Positions 44,099 to 54,187 of a stretch of DNA of 64,000 nt are shown here, piece by piece (the stretch's first letter is position 1; each line of letters starts with the position of its first letter). The position numbers were made by a program, and so were the translations under genes. The notes below the pieces were generated by a model. It saw nothing but the letters and a program-made list of their open reading frames with translations, did not search any database and was not told where the DNA came from. This DNA is from Cryoendolithus antarcticus. Lineage: Eukaryota; Ascomycota; Dothideomycetes; Cladosporiales; Cladosporiaceae. Location of the stretch: the NCBI GenBank assembly GCA_002077065.1, contig NAJO01000049.1:1-64000 (forward strand), in the 5' to 3' direction.

Positions 44099-45556
44099 AT
44101 GTCACCGCCACGCAGCTCTCCTGAGCCAACACATTGGTCTCATAGACAGGCGGACATTCCTCGCCCGGGCGAGATGGCTCAGACTCAACGAGTACCAGGA
44201 TTCTCAAGCACAGGCTATGCTGTCCGGGCGGATCTCAGAGCTGCGTCTGAATTCCAACTAGCACCTCTGCGTACATTGCCAGCACAGCAACATGCACTTC
44301 GGGGACCTGCACCTCCGCCGACGCGACTCGCCACTTTAGAGCCATCGTTGCCCACGCCAGCCTCATTTGCACCACCAAGGACGGGTGCTATTCCAGTGTC
44401 AGCATTGCTGTCGGCGACTCCACCTCCGCAGACTAGCCAGCACCGTAGTGAGCCGCCGTCGTCACACAGAGCATTCACTCACGCTGCTTCCATCTCGCCA
44501 CACTCGCAACCTCATGGACAGCCTCACCCACGTCATGTCACGTCACATCGTCTGGATCATCCTCCCAATTATCCAGGCCAACTACCTCCACAACATCATG
44601 CACAGCAATATAGACCAACGACCTTGCCTTCACAACCTCAACCTCGTCCAGCCGAACGAGCAGATTCTTACTACAGTCCTACTTCACGCTCCCACTCCTC
44701 ATCTCGCAGCTACCTCAGCTCTCCAATCGCCACATCGCTTCAGACCGGTCCCGCCCCTCCCGCAACGCTCCCAGAACTGCCCTTCGTATACACGCTCACA
44801 ATCCGGCAACAACCTCTCGCAGCCCGCGCTTGCGGTTTTGGCGAACGAGATCGGAGAGTCATAGATCCTCCACCCATCCTTCAACTCCGCACCACAGATC
44901 GTCTTACTGGCGCTCCAGCCGCAGATCACAACGCCATGTTCGCTCTGCACTGCACGTTGCTGCACGAGTCCACGGACAAAGATGAGACGCAAGCTTCACC
45001 TGGCGGACCCGAGATGCCAGCAACGCGCAAACTCATGGGCACGCTAGTAGCTAGCCCTTATCCTGCCAAAGATGAACATGGGGTAGCAGGGACGTTCTTC
45101 GTCTTCCCGGATCTAAGCTGCAGAAACCCCGGCAAACATCGACTACATTTCAAACTGCTCAGAATCGACCCGATGAATATGACCAAGGGCGCGGTGCATG
45201 GTGCTGTGGCGAGCGTGGTGACGGATATCTTTGATGTTTATCCTGCGAAAGACTTTCCGGGTATGAGGGCTAGCAGCGCGCTGTTGAAGGCACTCAGGAG
45301 GCAGGGATTGAATGTGGGTGTCAAGAAGGGGAGTGAGGCGCGGAAGGGGAAGGGGAAGAAGGGAGGGAAGGGCGGGAGTGATGATGAGGAGGACGACGAT
45401 GAGGATGAAGCGAGCGACGAGGAGGAGACAGGGCGAAGTAGTGGGAATACGGCAGGCGGAGACGGAGGGGAGGTCGCTGCAAAGATCGCTGCAGTCGCAA
45501 GCACCAATGCTGCGCGACAGGGCAAGACCAAAAAGCGGCGAAGGAGGGACTCGTGA
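44099..45556 (+). CDS. Velvet-domain transcription factor
   Basis: Fungal regulator of development and secondary metabolism; velvet proteins bind DNA with an NF-kappaB-like fold and pair with each other. The protein has 485 residues and no intron. The N-terminal half is Pro/Gln/Ser/His-rich and probably disordered. The velvet domain spans about 227-400, with YTLTIRQQPLAARACGFGERD, DPPPILQLR, FFVFPDLSCRNPGKHRL and the C-terminal DIFDVYPAKDFPGMRAS motif. A Lys/Gly stretch (KGKGKKGGKGG), an acidic run (DDEEDDDEDEASDEEE) and a basic tail (KTKKRRRR, likely nuclear signal) follow. Lack of the long VelB insertion suggests a VosA/VelC-type protein, but I cannot decide which. The start is ATG 44099; the frame begins at GTG 44093. 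Confidence 0.9.
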   Translation: MSPPRSSPEPTHWSHRQADIPRPGEMAQTQRVPGFSSTGYAVRADLRAASEFQLAPLRTLPAQQHALRGPAPPPTRLATLEPSLPTPASFAPPRTGAIPVSALLSATPPPQTSQHRSEPPSSHRAFTHAASISPHSQPHGQPHPRHVTSHRLDHPPNYPGQLPPQHHAQQYRPTTLPSQPQPRPAERADSYYSPTSRSHSSSRSYLSSPIATSLQTGPAPPATLPELPFVYTLTIRQQPLAARACGFGERDRRVIDPPPILQLRTTDRLTGAPAADHNAMFALHCTLLHESTDKDETQASPGGPEMPATRKLMGTLVASPYPAKDEHGVAGTFFVFPDLSCRNPGKHRLHFKLLRIDPMNMTKGAVHGAVASVVTDIFDVYPAKDFPGMRASSALLKALRRQGLNVGVKKGSEARKGKGKKGGKGGSDDEEDDDEDEASDEEETGRSSGNTAGGDGGEVAAKIAAVASTNAARQGKTKKRRRRDS

Positions 45557-46631
45557 GACGCATCAGCTTTGAATGAGCATCCGGAACTTCCCACCATACA
45601 TTGATGGTGCAGCATCGGAATGGGGTCGCACAGCTGTGCGACGTTGCACAAGCCCCCCGAACGGCGTACTGGGATGCATGTGGCGTTCTGGGCATACTTG
45701 CATGACATGGCTGGAGCTCTCATGCACTGCAATTCTCCGCATTATGACCTGTCCTTCTCGCAAGTGTGGGTCGCGATTGGCTGATTTTCTCATTTCTACT
45801 CGGCTACTTTGTCGAACCTGCAGTATTGCGATCTGTTGATGAACACAACCTAGCTTTTCGGTTCAGCATTCTTAGATGGACTCGGGCTATGAAGGCCGTC
45901 GAAGGCCAAAGAGGTCATAGGGTTGAAAGGTCCAGCCGCTTGTAAGGCCGGTGAGCATTGTCAGGATCCGGTCGGTATCTGTAGAGTAACAACTGGCATA
46001 GCGTAAGACACGAAGTCATGACTGCCCAGCAGTGATTCCTCTGCCGTCTTGGTTATTCTTGACCACTGTCTGGCATGATCTTTCTGTATACGCGCGCTGC
46101 ACACTGTCGTTGGTTGTGTGTCCAAGAAGGTGCGCACATTTGGATGAACGTTGTCTCTGTATGTCTCGCAATGACTATTGACGAGAACAAAACCTTACCT
46201 ATTAGCCGTTGTACGTCTCCGAAGCTCTAACGGAAGAGGGTGACGCAACACGCAGTCCCTTTGCTGCTCATCTCTGTGCTACTCGAAGCCATTTATAGAG
46301 ATGTTCCGGTCGCTGACAATGCAGGCTGAGCAGGTCGTCACTAACACAGATGTGATTGGACAGGGACACATGCAGCTTTCTGCAATAGCGACTCAGCAGC
46401 AACCTGCTACTACAGATCATGCTCATCATTCGGTCTGGAAGTTTCACGAAGTCACGATCACGCGTAAGTCTTCAACCCCACCATCATAGGCATGGATCGC
46501 GTGCTTTGCACATAGCGTCGGCAGAATATGGCTTGTAAGATGCGGCTGCCAACCTGATTCTCTACGGCTGCCACGATCTGATCCCAAGGCGTGGCTCGGC
46601 GCCGCTCGACTTCAGGCCTGGCGGCTTTATC
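45557..46631. other. Intergenic, about 1.1 kb
   Basis: Lies between the velvet gene and the HET gene. A 62-codon frame starts at ATG 46301 (MFRSLTMQAEQ...) and ends near a GTAAGT donor; joining over a 52-bp intron (to an acceptor at 46518-46519) would end it six codons later. It could be a small gene or an upstream leader; listed here only as a possibility. Confidence 0.4.
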
Positions 46632-48950
46632 ATGGAAGCAGTCCGTGGAGTACTGCCGTCCGCCCAGCATCAGAGCTCGAGGGCGCAAGACAGCGTTTTC
46701 AACGGCCCAGAGCATGATCCCAGGAGCGTGGAGTTGGCCGAACGCTCACTGGACGATCGGGCGCCGTCACTTGCCTACGAAGGGCTTGATGCTTCACGGC
46801 GCCAGATCCGCTTATTGCGACTGTCGGGTACTGTACTGTGCGAATCGGACGATCTTGCCTTCGAGCTCACTGTACATTCGCTGAGTGACACTCCGCACTA
46901 CCAAGCCTTGTCCTACACTTGGGGAACGGAAGACGCGATATGTACCATCATCATAAATGGATGCACAGTCCAGATCCGGCCAAATCTCTACAGGTACCTG
47001 CGCCTGCGGCGAGATGAGAACGATCGAGCTTGGCTATATGTTGATGCTGTGTGCATCAATCAGCTTGACTTGCTCGAGAAAAGCACACAAGTCGCACTGA
47101 TGGGAGATGTGTATCGCAATGCTACTGAGGTCGTCGCTTGGCTAGGAGCCGAATCGATAGTAAGTGAGATGCCTGTAAAAGTACATGGAATCCCGGAGTT
47201 GTGGCAGCTGTACTTTGATATGGCAGCACTGAAGTTGGTGCCTGAGGCGACAGAGGCACCAGAGCCTCGCGGTAGCGATTCCACCCTGCGACCGGACGCA
47301 CTCCACGAATGGTTGAGCGCTGGGATTGATCCCTCGCTCGCAGAGGGCGCTATACTGTGTGTCTTGGACCCTATCTTGGACGGTCCATACTGGACACGGC
47401 TATGGGTAGTCCAGGAGATGCTCCTGGCTCAACGGCTGATCATTCGATACAAAAGGCTCTCGATCCCGTGGAGAGTTCTTTATGAGTGTCTGCGATGTGG
47501 ACTACACAGGTGGAGCGAGTCGCGAACAGGTCAAGATCCACTGAATCGTCTGTTGTCTACTCCAATCTTCCCACATATAGGGCCCTGTGCTAATGCTATC
47601 CGCGTCTGTCTGCTGCTAGAAGAGAAAGTCAGGTCCACAGAAATAGCTCGGGCTGGCAGAATTATGCTCAGCGATGCAATACACTCCTACGCTGAACAAG
47701 ATTGTACGTTACAGTGCGACAAGATCTATGGCCTGTATGGCGTCTTGCCACGGGAAGGTCCACTAAAAGTTGATTACCAAGATCCACATCGTACCCTTCA
47801 CTTGGCACTTGTAGCTGGTCTAGTCGAGATCCGGTCTGTTGCTCAGATCGACAGGGACATGTTGAGGTGGCAAGCCAAATCAGGTCAGTACATATGTCGC
47901 CTCCTCGGACTTATGGGAGAAGAACTTCATTCACCGGCCACTACCGCCAGTATCAAAGTCGTGTGTAAATGTCTTGGACTGAATTTTCGCAACGTCAGCA
48001 AGCGTTGGGCAATCATGGGCGTGAACTGGAAGGAATTCCATGGTTGTCGAACCGATACCCTACTCGGCAAGGCGGGCTCGTGGTACCACAAGACCGTCCC
48101 CCACGTGTCGGAGAAGCGAATTAGTCTCGTTGCCAATCTCCTAGACTCATTCAATACTGTCAGACCCGCGGCTGTACGAGACGCTACCGAGCTTGAAGCG
48201 GCAGTGACTCGGGCCTACCAGGCGAGCATCGAATACTTGGATTTCGATCTTCTGCAGAGTAAAACCGATACCCTATTATACGCTGCCCGAGTCGATGAAC
48301 AAGCACGTCTTGTAGCCGAGGAGCATGTCGTGCACATCGAACACTTCCCTATTCCGCAGGGTGCCACTAGGCTGGCTTATGATGGTGTACAGATTCTGCG
48401 TACGGCGCTTACAGTACTATCTGACGCTGAAGACGAGGGTAGTCGTCCCCTAGCCGATGTGTACACAGGATTCTGCACCAGATTACAGGCCGTCATAGAA
48501 CGAGCTGATGAGACTACTAGGATCCAGAAGGCGTCGCCTCAAGCACAACGCGATGTAGAGCACATCGTAGGTTTCGTGGACCGTAGAAGGCTTGCCATCG
48601 CACGCGTAGGCTTCGACTGGGTGCCTAATTTTGACTCGCTGTTCCCTCTAGATCTGAGTGACTCCAGCGGCCTAGAGAGAACTCAGGACTACCCGCGGTG
48701 GGTTCACGATACCGCTCAACGTATGACCGGCGGACTTCCAATCGAAGCGGAGTCAAGAAACGCTCAACTGAAGTTCGTGCGTGAGGGTATCGAAGGGGAC
48801 GACAAGTTTGCCCAGTTGACCAGAATGGAGACGTATCTTGGATGTGTCAGGCCGGGTCGATCATCAATCAAGTCGGCGCACCACCAGCAGCAATGGGTCA
48901 AATGGCTGTCGCGCTTCGGTCGCGTGCAGGAGACGCCAAAGACCGCGTGA
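46632..48950 (+). CDS. HET-domain (heterokaryon incompatibility) protein
   Basis: Protein of 772 residues, no intron. HET domain at about 88-260 with the typical motifs YQALSYTWGTEDA and AWLYVDAVCINQLDLLEKSTQVALMGDVYRNA (first and last parts given). A later conserved block reads CDKIYGLYGVLPREG. HET domains are fungal TIR-like modules found in non-self recognition and programmed cell death, though most copies have no known role. The C-terminal 350 residues show no recognised partner domain (no NACHT, ankyrin or WD repeats). The start is ATG 46632. High confidence in the family. Confidence 0.92.
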   Translation: MEAVRGVLPSAQHQSSRAQDSVFNGPEHDPRSVELAERSLDDRAPSLAYEGLDASRRQIRLLRLSGTVLCESDDLAFELTVHSLSDTPHYQALSYTWGTEDAICTIIINGCTVQIRPNLYRYLRLRRDENDRAWLYVDAVCINQLDLLEKSTQVALMGDVYRNATEVVAWLGAESIVSEMPVKVHGIPELWQLYFDMAALKLVPEATEAPEPRGSDSTLRPDALHEWLSAGIDPSLAEGAILCVLDPILDGPYWTRLWVVQEMLLAQRLIIRYKRLSIPWRVLYECLRCGLHRWSESRTGQDPLNRLLSTPIFPHIGPCANAIRVCLLLEEKVRSTEIARAGRIMLSDAIHSYAEQDCTLQCDKIYGLYGVLPREGPLKVDYQDPHRTLHLALVAGLVEIRSVAQIDRDMLRWQAKSGQYICRLLGLMGEELHSPATTASIKVVCKCLGLNFRNVSKRWAIMGVNWKEFHGCRTDTLLGKAGSWYHKTVPHVSEKRISLVANLLDSFNTVRPAAVRDATELEAAVTRAYQASIEYLDFDLLQSKTDTLLYAARVDEQARLVAEEHVVHIEHFPIPQGATRLAYDGVQILRTALTVLSDAEDEGSRPLADVYTGFCTRLQAVIERADETTRIQKASPQAQRDVEHIVGFVDRRRLAIARVGFDWVPNFDSLFPLDLSDSSGLERTQDYPRWVHDTAQRMTGGLPIEAESRNAQLKFVREGIEGDDKFAQLTRMETYLGCVRPGRSSIKSAHHQQQWVKWLSRFGRVQETPKTA

Positions 48951-49415
48951 GAGATCCGGTATGGACATAGGTTGATATGCGATAGTCTTCCCTTTGTACG
49001 CTGCGGAACGGCGGCTACATCGGGCTCGAAACATGCCGTACTGACTCCGAAGGTTATTGCCTCTTTGGCGGACCGGGTTGGCAGAAAGGAATTGCGTTGC
49101 ATTTCCCATGTCTAGGTATTGCAATAGCTACCTGACAGCGTTCAGCATGTTAATTCTTGCTGACTTATAGTCAGCGCAGAGTATAGGTAGTAGCACCAGA
49201 TTCATTGGCATGGAGTAGGTAATGTAACTAGCCCAGCAGCCTCAGTGATAACACATGCTACGGCGCCTTCGAAAGTTCAGCAGTTTGAAAACGTATAGGG
49301 ATGATGTTTTGTCTTTTACCTGGGCAACATCATATTTGTAGTCCGCCACTGTGCGGTCATCCATATCGGCGAAATATTCCTTGGAGCTCTTGAACTGGGA
49401 GATGGTATCCTCGCT
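48951..49415. other. Intergenic, convergent 3' ends
   Basis: Between the HET gene and the aldo/keto reductase gene. Nothing recognised. Confidence 0.5.
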
Positions 49416-50473
49416 TCAAGCACTCTTCCCATGCTTCCCCTTCGAATCCTCCAACCCCTCATACAACTCCACGCCCCAAGACTTACTCGGATTGACAAAC
49501 CGATGATGCCACTTCCCCAAGCCATTCAACGCCTTGAAATCGCTCTTCTCAAGCTTGCAAGTAAGCGCTCCCACGTTTTCCGTAATACGGTTCGCATGGC
49601 TACTTTTCGGGATCACTGACGTCCCACGGCTGATGCCCCACACGAGCAATACCTGTGCGGGCGTGCAATTCCGCTTCTTGGCGATGCGCTGCGTGACTTC
49701 GTTGTGTAGCAGTTGTGGTGGCTCACCGGGATCGTAGGTCGGGTTCGCGCCGGCGAAGGGCGAGTAGGCTGTGACGTGGATGCCGTGCTTGGAGTGCCAA
49801 TTGATCCACTCAGTCTGTTGCAAGTACGGGTGCAATTCCATCTGGTGCACGGATGGGAGGTGAGAGGTGCTGTTGATGAGATCATCGAGCTGGTAGGGAG
49901 AGAAGTTACAAACACCTAGGTGCTTGACTTGGCCTGTTCCGAGGAGCTTGGTCATCGCTGCCCAGGTGGACTTATAGCCGATCTTGTGCTTGACGGAGTT
50001 CACAGGCCAGTGCATGTGGTAGAGGTCGAGGTAATCGAGGCCGAGCTTTTGCAGAGAGGTGGCGATGGCGGTTGGGACGTTCTTAGCACCATGACTAGGA
50101 CAGAATCAGCACCAATCAAAGCTAGATCGTGCAACTCATGGTCTTACTGGTCATTCCACAGCTTGCTCGTGATCCAGAGATCCTCCCTTGAGAGACCAGT
50201 CTTAGCAAGGCCATCAGCGATGCCTTTACCTACGAGCTCCTCGTTGCCGTATGCGGCTGCGCAGTCAATGTGTCTGAAACCAGACTGGATGGCGAATGAC
50301 ACTGCCTCTGAAGCATTGCTGCGGTCCAGGTTCCAGGTGCCGAAGCCGAGAAGTGGGATCGATTCTCTAGTCAATGGCTTGGGAGCTTGACCTGTGAAGG
50401 GGATCTGACCGCTCGGTGGCGCAAGTGCGCTGCTGGCCACTGCCAGGGAGATGAGGGATATTAGCAACTTCAT
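49416..50473 (-). CDS. Aldo/keto reductase with signal peptide
   Basis: NAD(P)H-dependent reductase of carbonyl substrates, 334 residues. Exons 50148-50473 and 49416-50094 with a 53-bp intron (GTAAGA to CCTAG). The AKR tetrad is present: Asp70 and Tyr75 (HIDCAAAYGNE), Lys104 (TSKLW) and His137 (YHMHWPV). The cofactor motif IPKSSHANR lies near the C-terminus. Unusually for this cytosolic family, the N-terminus MKLLISLISLAVASSALAPP looks like a cleaved signal peptide, so the protein may enter the secretory pathway. The start is fixed at ATG 50473 by this sequence. The substrate cannot be told. Confidence 0.9.
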
Positions 50474-51047
50474 AGCTTTTTTTGACCTAGATAGAGATGA
50501 ACAAGAGAAGACTGTAGCGACCAGGCTAAGGCACATGAAGTCACCAGTCTTACCTTTCTCATAGCTCCCCGCTCGCTGCATGATGCAATTCTCGAAGGGG
50601 AAGGTGATGCAGGTACATCGACGGAAGGATGTAGCTCGCGGCGATGCCGGTTCGCAGTCTCATACAGAATCCCTTCCGTGACAACGAACACAGCTTTACC
50701 ACGCTTTCTGTAGACCAGACTGCTTAGTCGCTGAAGCGGGTGTTTGGAGTGAAGGGATCGTGGTACACACGTGGTTTATGTAGGAGAAGCATGTCTTGGC
50801 CGCATTGAGTTTGATGTGGCGCGGGCGAACCGATCCAGGGACGACATGCAGGGCGACCGTCATCGAGGAAATTGACCGAACGTACGATTGTTGAGAACAC
50901 GGAACCATCTTCTGCCATTGACCGTCTGCAATTTGATGTAATAGTACCTAACACTGCCCATCTCATATATGATACTGGATAAACCCCTCTGTTACAATCC
51001 GAAACGTGACAAAGCATCTCCGAAACACTACTGAAATCCATCATCCG
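50474..51047. other. Intergenic, divergent promoters
   Basis: Separates the divergent aldo/keto reductase and squalene monooxygenase genes. No clear TATA or other element identified. Confidence 0.5.
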
Positions 51048-52499
51048 ATGTACACTCCTTCAGAGAAAGAGCAACTGCGCAGAGACGAGCATCACGAGGC
51101 AGATGTTGTAGTCGTAGGCGCTGGCATACTGGGCTGCGCAGTTGCTGTCGCGCTGGGAAACCAGGATCGCTCTGTGATACTCCTCGAACGCTCCCTCAAA
51201 GAGCCCGACCGAATAGTCGGTGAACTTCTTCAGCCAGCAGGCGTGCAGGCGCTGGAGAAGCTAGGCTTGAGAGACTGTCTGGAAGACATTGATGCGGTCA
51301 AGGTCTTTGGCTATGATGTGATCTACTATGGTGAAGAGGTGGCGATACCATATCCTGAAGACGCGCGAGCCGGAGAGGCGAGTGATGAGATGAGAGGTAC
51401 GAAGCGGAAGAGGCCTGAGGGACGATCATTTCATCATGGGCGATTTATTCAGCGACTGAGGGAGAAGGCTATGGCACATCCGAACGTCACGGTCATCGAG
51501 GCTACGGCAACGGAGATGGTGACAAGCGGGTATACTGGACAAGTGCTTGGCGTGGAAGCCAATGTACAGGGCAAGCCGGACAGCTTCTTCGGACATCTCA
51601 CGATCATTGCGGACGGGTATGCCAGCAAGTTCAGGAAGGAGTACAGAAGCGACACCCCAGTTGCAAGGTCGAAGTTTTGGGGACTGGAGCTGATAGACGC
51701 GCCTCTGCCGATGCCGAACCACGGACATGTGATACTGGGAGATGGCGCACCGGTTCTGCTCTACCAAATCGGCACCCATGAGACAAGAGCGCTCGTCGAC
51801 ATCCCCGAGAACACCACGTCAGCTTCAGTTGCGAATGGAGGTGTCAAAGGCCACATTCGCAATGTGGTCATACCATCCCTCCCACCGGCTGTACGTCCCT
51901 GCTTCGAGGCCGCGATCGAGAAGGACCGATTACGTAGTATGCCAAACTCTTTCCTTCCACCCAAGACGAACATCACGCCCGGTCTCGCGATCCTTGGAGA
52001 CGCCTTGAACATGCGACATCCTCTAACAGGCGGCGGCATGACTGTGGCGTTCAACGACGTAGTCCTACTCTCAGACTTGCTCGATCCAGCAGTCGTGCCG
52101 TCGCTCGCGAGTACTGGCCTCGTACTGAAGCAGCTCAAGCGTTTGCACTGGCAGCGCAAGAGCCTCAGCTCAGTCATCAACATCCTCGCTCAAGCCCTGT
52201 ACTCCCTCTTCGCCGCCAACGACACGCAGCTCAAAGCACTGCAGCAAGGCTGCTTCGAGTACTTCAAGCTAGGCGGCAACTGCGTCGATGGACCTGTTGG
52301 CCTATTGGCCGGCATCATCAGAAACCCCTTCGTGCTGATCTACCATTTCTTCTCCGTCGCAGTCTACGCGATCTGGATCTACGTAGCGAGCGGAGGCATC
52401 CTGGCTGCGCCGTTCCGTGCTACGATCGGTAGCTCCATGGTGTTCTACAAGGCGTGCGCGGTGCTGTTCCCGTACATTTTCTCAGAGCTGAGAGCTTAG
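51048..52499 (+). CDS. ERG1: Squalene monooxygenase (epoxidase)
   Basis: FAD enzyme of ergosterol synthesis at the ER; it turns squalene into 2,3-oxidosqualene and is the target of allylamine antifungals. Intronless, 483 residues. The Rossmann motif is VVVVGAGILGCAVA, followed by GELLQPAGVQALEKLGL, the DG motif (IIADGYASKFRKEY), the second FAD motif GDALNMRHPLTGGGMTVA and two C-terminal hydrophobic segments (PFVLIYHFFSVAVYAIWIYV and the following one). An insertion rich in Glu/Lys/Arg (GEASDEMRGTKRKRPEGRS) lies near residue 110-130, as in other ascomycetes. The start is ATG 51048; the frame begins at a GTG at 51006. Confidence 0.95.
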   Translation: MYTPSEKEQLRRDEHHEADVVVVGAGILGCAVAVALGNQDRSVILLERSLKEPDRIVGELLQPAGVQALEKLGLRDCLEDIDAVKVFGYDVIYYGEEVAIPYPEDARAGEASDEMRGTKRKRPEGRSFHHGRFIQRLREKAMAHPNVTVIEATATEMVTSGYTGQVLGVEANVQGKPDSFFGHLTIIADGYASKFRKEYRSDTPVARSKFWGLELIDAPLPMPNHGHVILGDGAPVLLYQIGTHETRALVDIPENTTSASVANGGVKGHIRNVVIPSLPPAVRPCFEAAIEKDRLRSMPNSFLPPKTNITPGLAILGDALNMRHPLTGGGMTVAFNDVVLLSDLLDPAVVPSLASTGLVLKQLKRLHWQRKSLSSVINILAQALYSLFAANDTQLKALQQGCFEYFKLGGNCVDGPVGLLAGIIRNPFVLIYHFFSVAVYAIWIYVASGGILAAPFRATIGSSMVFYKACAVLFPYIFSELRA

Positions 52500-52819
52500 G
52501 CGGGCGTCTTCTCGGCCGAATGCCAAGGCCCGAGAGCGAGCGCGTCCACTGGGTCATCCCATCGACTAAGTTCTACACCACTTGCACATGGGGTGTTGCC
52601 CACGAGCAATAGCACAGATACGAAAGATGGCTAGCGCAAGCATGCACTGGTACTGGTGTTAGGACATACTGTTTCTCCGCTCCCGTTCCAGGTGTCTGTA
52701 TGCCAGACCTCATTCCGCCGTGACCGCTATAAAATGGCCCAGTCGGTCAACAACAACATGAGCTCTCGACACCAAAGACCATCTCCAATATCCCGCCTTC
52801 GGCACACAGCACCGCAAAG
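52500..52819. promoter_or_regulatory. Promoter of NTF2-like paralog B, TATA box 52728-52734
   Basis: A clear TATAAAA element at 52728-52734 lies about 90 bp before the start codon of NTF2-like paralog B. Confidence 0.6.
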
Positions 52820-53316
52820 ATGTCCTCACTCGCCGCCCAGAAAGCCACGATTGCTCAGCTCCTCGCCCACGTCAACTCCTGGGACCTCGAAGCTATCGCA
52901 ACCCTCTTCGCGCCTGGCTTCATACGCGTCTTGCAGCCTGGTCGATCCGTCGAGTCTCGCGAAGTCAATGGAGATGAGCTTATTCTCGGCCTGAGTCGTC
53001 TGGGATCTACCTTTATCACGCCAGTCAAAGTAGATCCACACTACTTGCCATATCTCCCGGTTTGATGACTGACAAGGCGCGACAGTACGACTTCCGCAAC
53101 TACGTGCATGACGGCGATGCGCATAAGTCGAGCTTCGAGTTCACGAACGCGGCGGAGACTAGGCTCGGACCCTTCGGGCTGGAAGGTGTCATGATATTGG
53201 AGTTCACTGAAGATGGAACGAAGATATTTCGTCTGGTGGAGTATGTCGACTCGAAGGTGTATATGGCGTTCCGTGAGAAGGTCGCGGCTGCGATGAAGGA
53301 TGGGCCGCCGAAGTGA
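52820..53316 (+). CDS. NTF2/SnoaL-like small protein, paralog B
   Basis: Protein of 146 residues, exons 52820-53029 and 53086-53316, intron 56 bp. It begins MSSLAAQKAT like paralogs A (30.4 kb) and C (next gene), and shares LFAPGFIRVLQP, NYVHDGDAHKSSFEF, GPFGLEGVMILEF and VEYVDSKVYMAF. The first exon is 70 codons and the second starts at a Tyr codon, as in both paralogs. The fold is probably NTF2-like (cone-shaped alpha+beta), a scaffold for small-molecule binding or isomerase/hydratase activity. No catalytic residues can be named. A TATA box at -90 suggests regulated, inducible expression. Confidence 0.85.
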
Positions 53317-53677
53317 TGGAAGGGTGACCACGGCGTTCGTGCGACCTCGGCCGAGCCTTAACACCGAAAATGGATGCCTTGCACAGATTACATGAGCCTA
53401 ATCTAATCCCAGCAATGCAAGAGAGCACGTCCTCCCAGCGCAATGCTATCCTATTCAAGCGATAGATAGGCAAGCGAAGCAATTACCATGGCGTTAAGAC
53501 AGAATCTCCTTCCCGGCGGTACAACCTTTCTCCCATCTGCCTCTGCATCACTCACCTATATAGCCTGAGCATCGTCCTGGTCCACTCCTCTAAGCATCAC
53601 TTATATCACCCACAGCCAACAACACCACCCGGACTCACTCATCCCACCTTCCCTCCGCCCCATAGCCGAGCGCCACC
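53317..53677. promoter_or_regulatory. Promoter of NTF2-like paralog C, TATA-like 53556-53563
   Basis: A CTATATAG element at 53556-53563 lies about 120 bp before the start codon of paralog C, followed by a C-rich leader. Confidence 0.5.
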
Positions 53678-54187
53678 ATGTCCTCCCTCGCAGCCCAAAA
53701 GGCAACACTGGACAAAGTCCTCACCCTCCTCAACGCCTACAACCTCGACGGCCTAGCCGAGCTCTTCACGCCAGACTTCATAAGATACCTACAGCCCAAG
53801 GCGTCCGTCGAACCGCACCAGCTGAACACCCAGCAACTCGTCTTCGGCCTTAATCGGATCGGACAGCAGTTCACAACGCCGATCGTCGTACGTTCACCAA
53901 ACTCCCTGGCGCCTCTGTGCTTCGGCTGAGGTACACGGCACTGACTGATCGGATTGTAGTACAAGTTCCATAACCACGTTCACGATGCCGAAGCGCATAA
54001 ATCTGTGGTTGAATTCAGCAACCATGCAGAGACGAGTGTAGGCCCGTTTGGCGTGGAAGGAGTTTTGTTCTTTCAATTTTCTGACGATGGGGAGAAGATT
54101 AGCACGGTGGTCGAGTACGTTGACTCGATCAAGCACTGTGCGTTTCAGGAGAAGCTCGCTGCTGCGAAGGTCGAGGGAATGCATTGA
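53678..54187 (+). CDS. NTF2/SnoaL-like small protein, paralog C
   Basis: Protein of 145 residues, exons 53678-53887 and 53960-54187, intron 72 bp (GTACGT to TGTAG). It keeps the family start MSSLAAQKAT and motifs LFTPDFIRYLQP, NHVHDAEAHKSVVEF, GPFGVEGVLFFQF and VEYVDSIKHCAF. It starts about 360 bp after paralog B on the same strand, so the pair looks like a tandem duplication; paralog A at 30.4 kb is more distant in sequence. Function unknown. Confidence 0.85.

Noticed and set aside
46301..46530. Possible small spliced gene upstream of the HET gene (ATG 46301, donor GTAAGT, 52-bp intron)
   Set aside because: No recognised protein features, and the second exon would be only a few codons.
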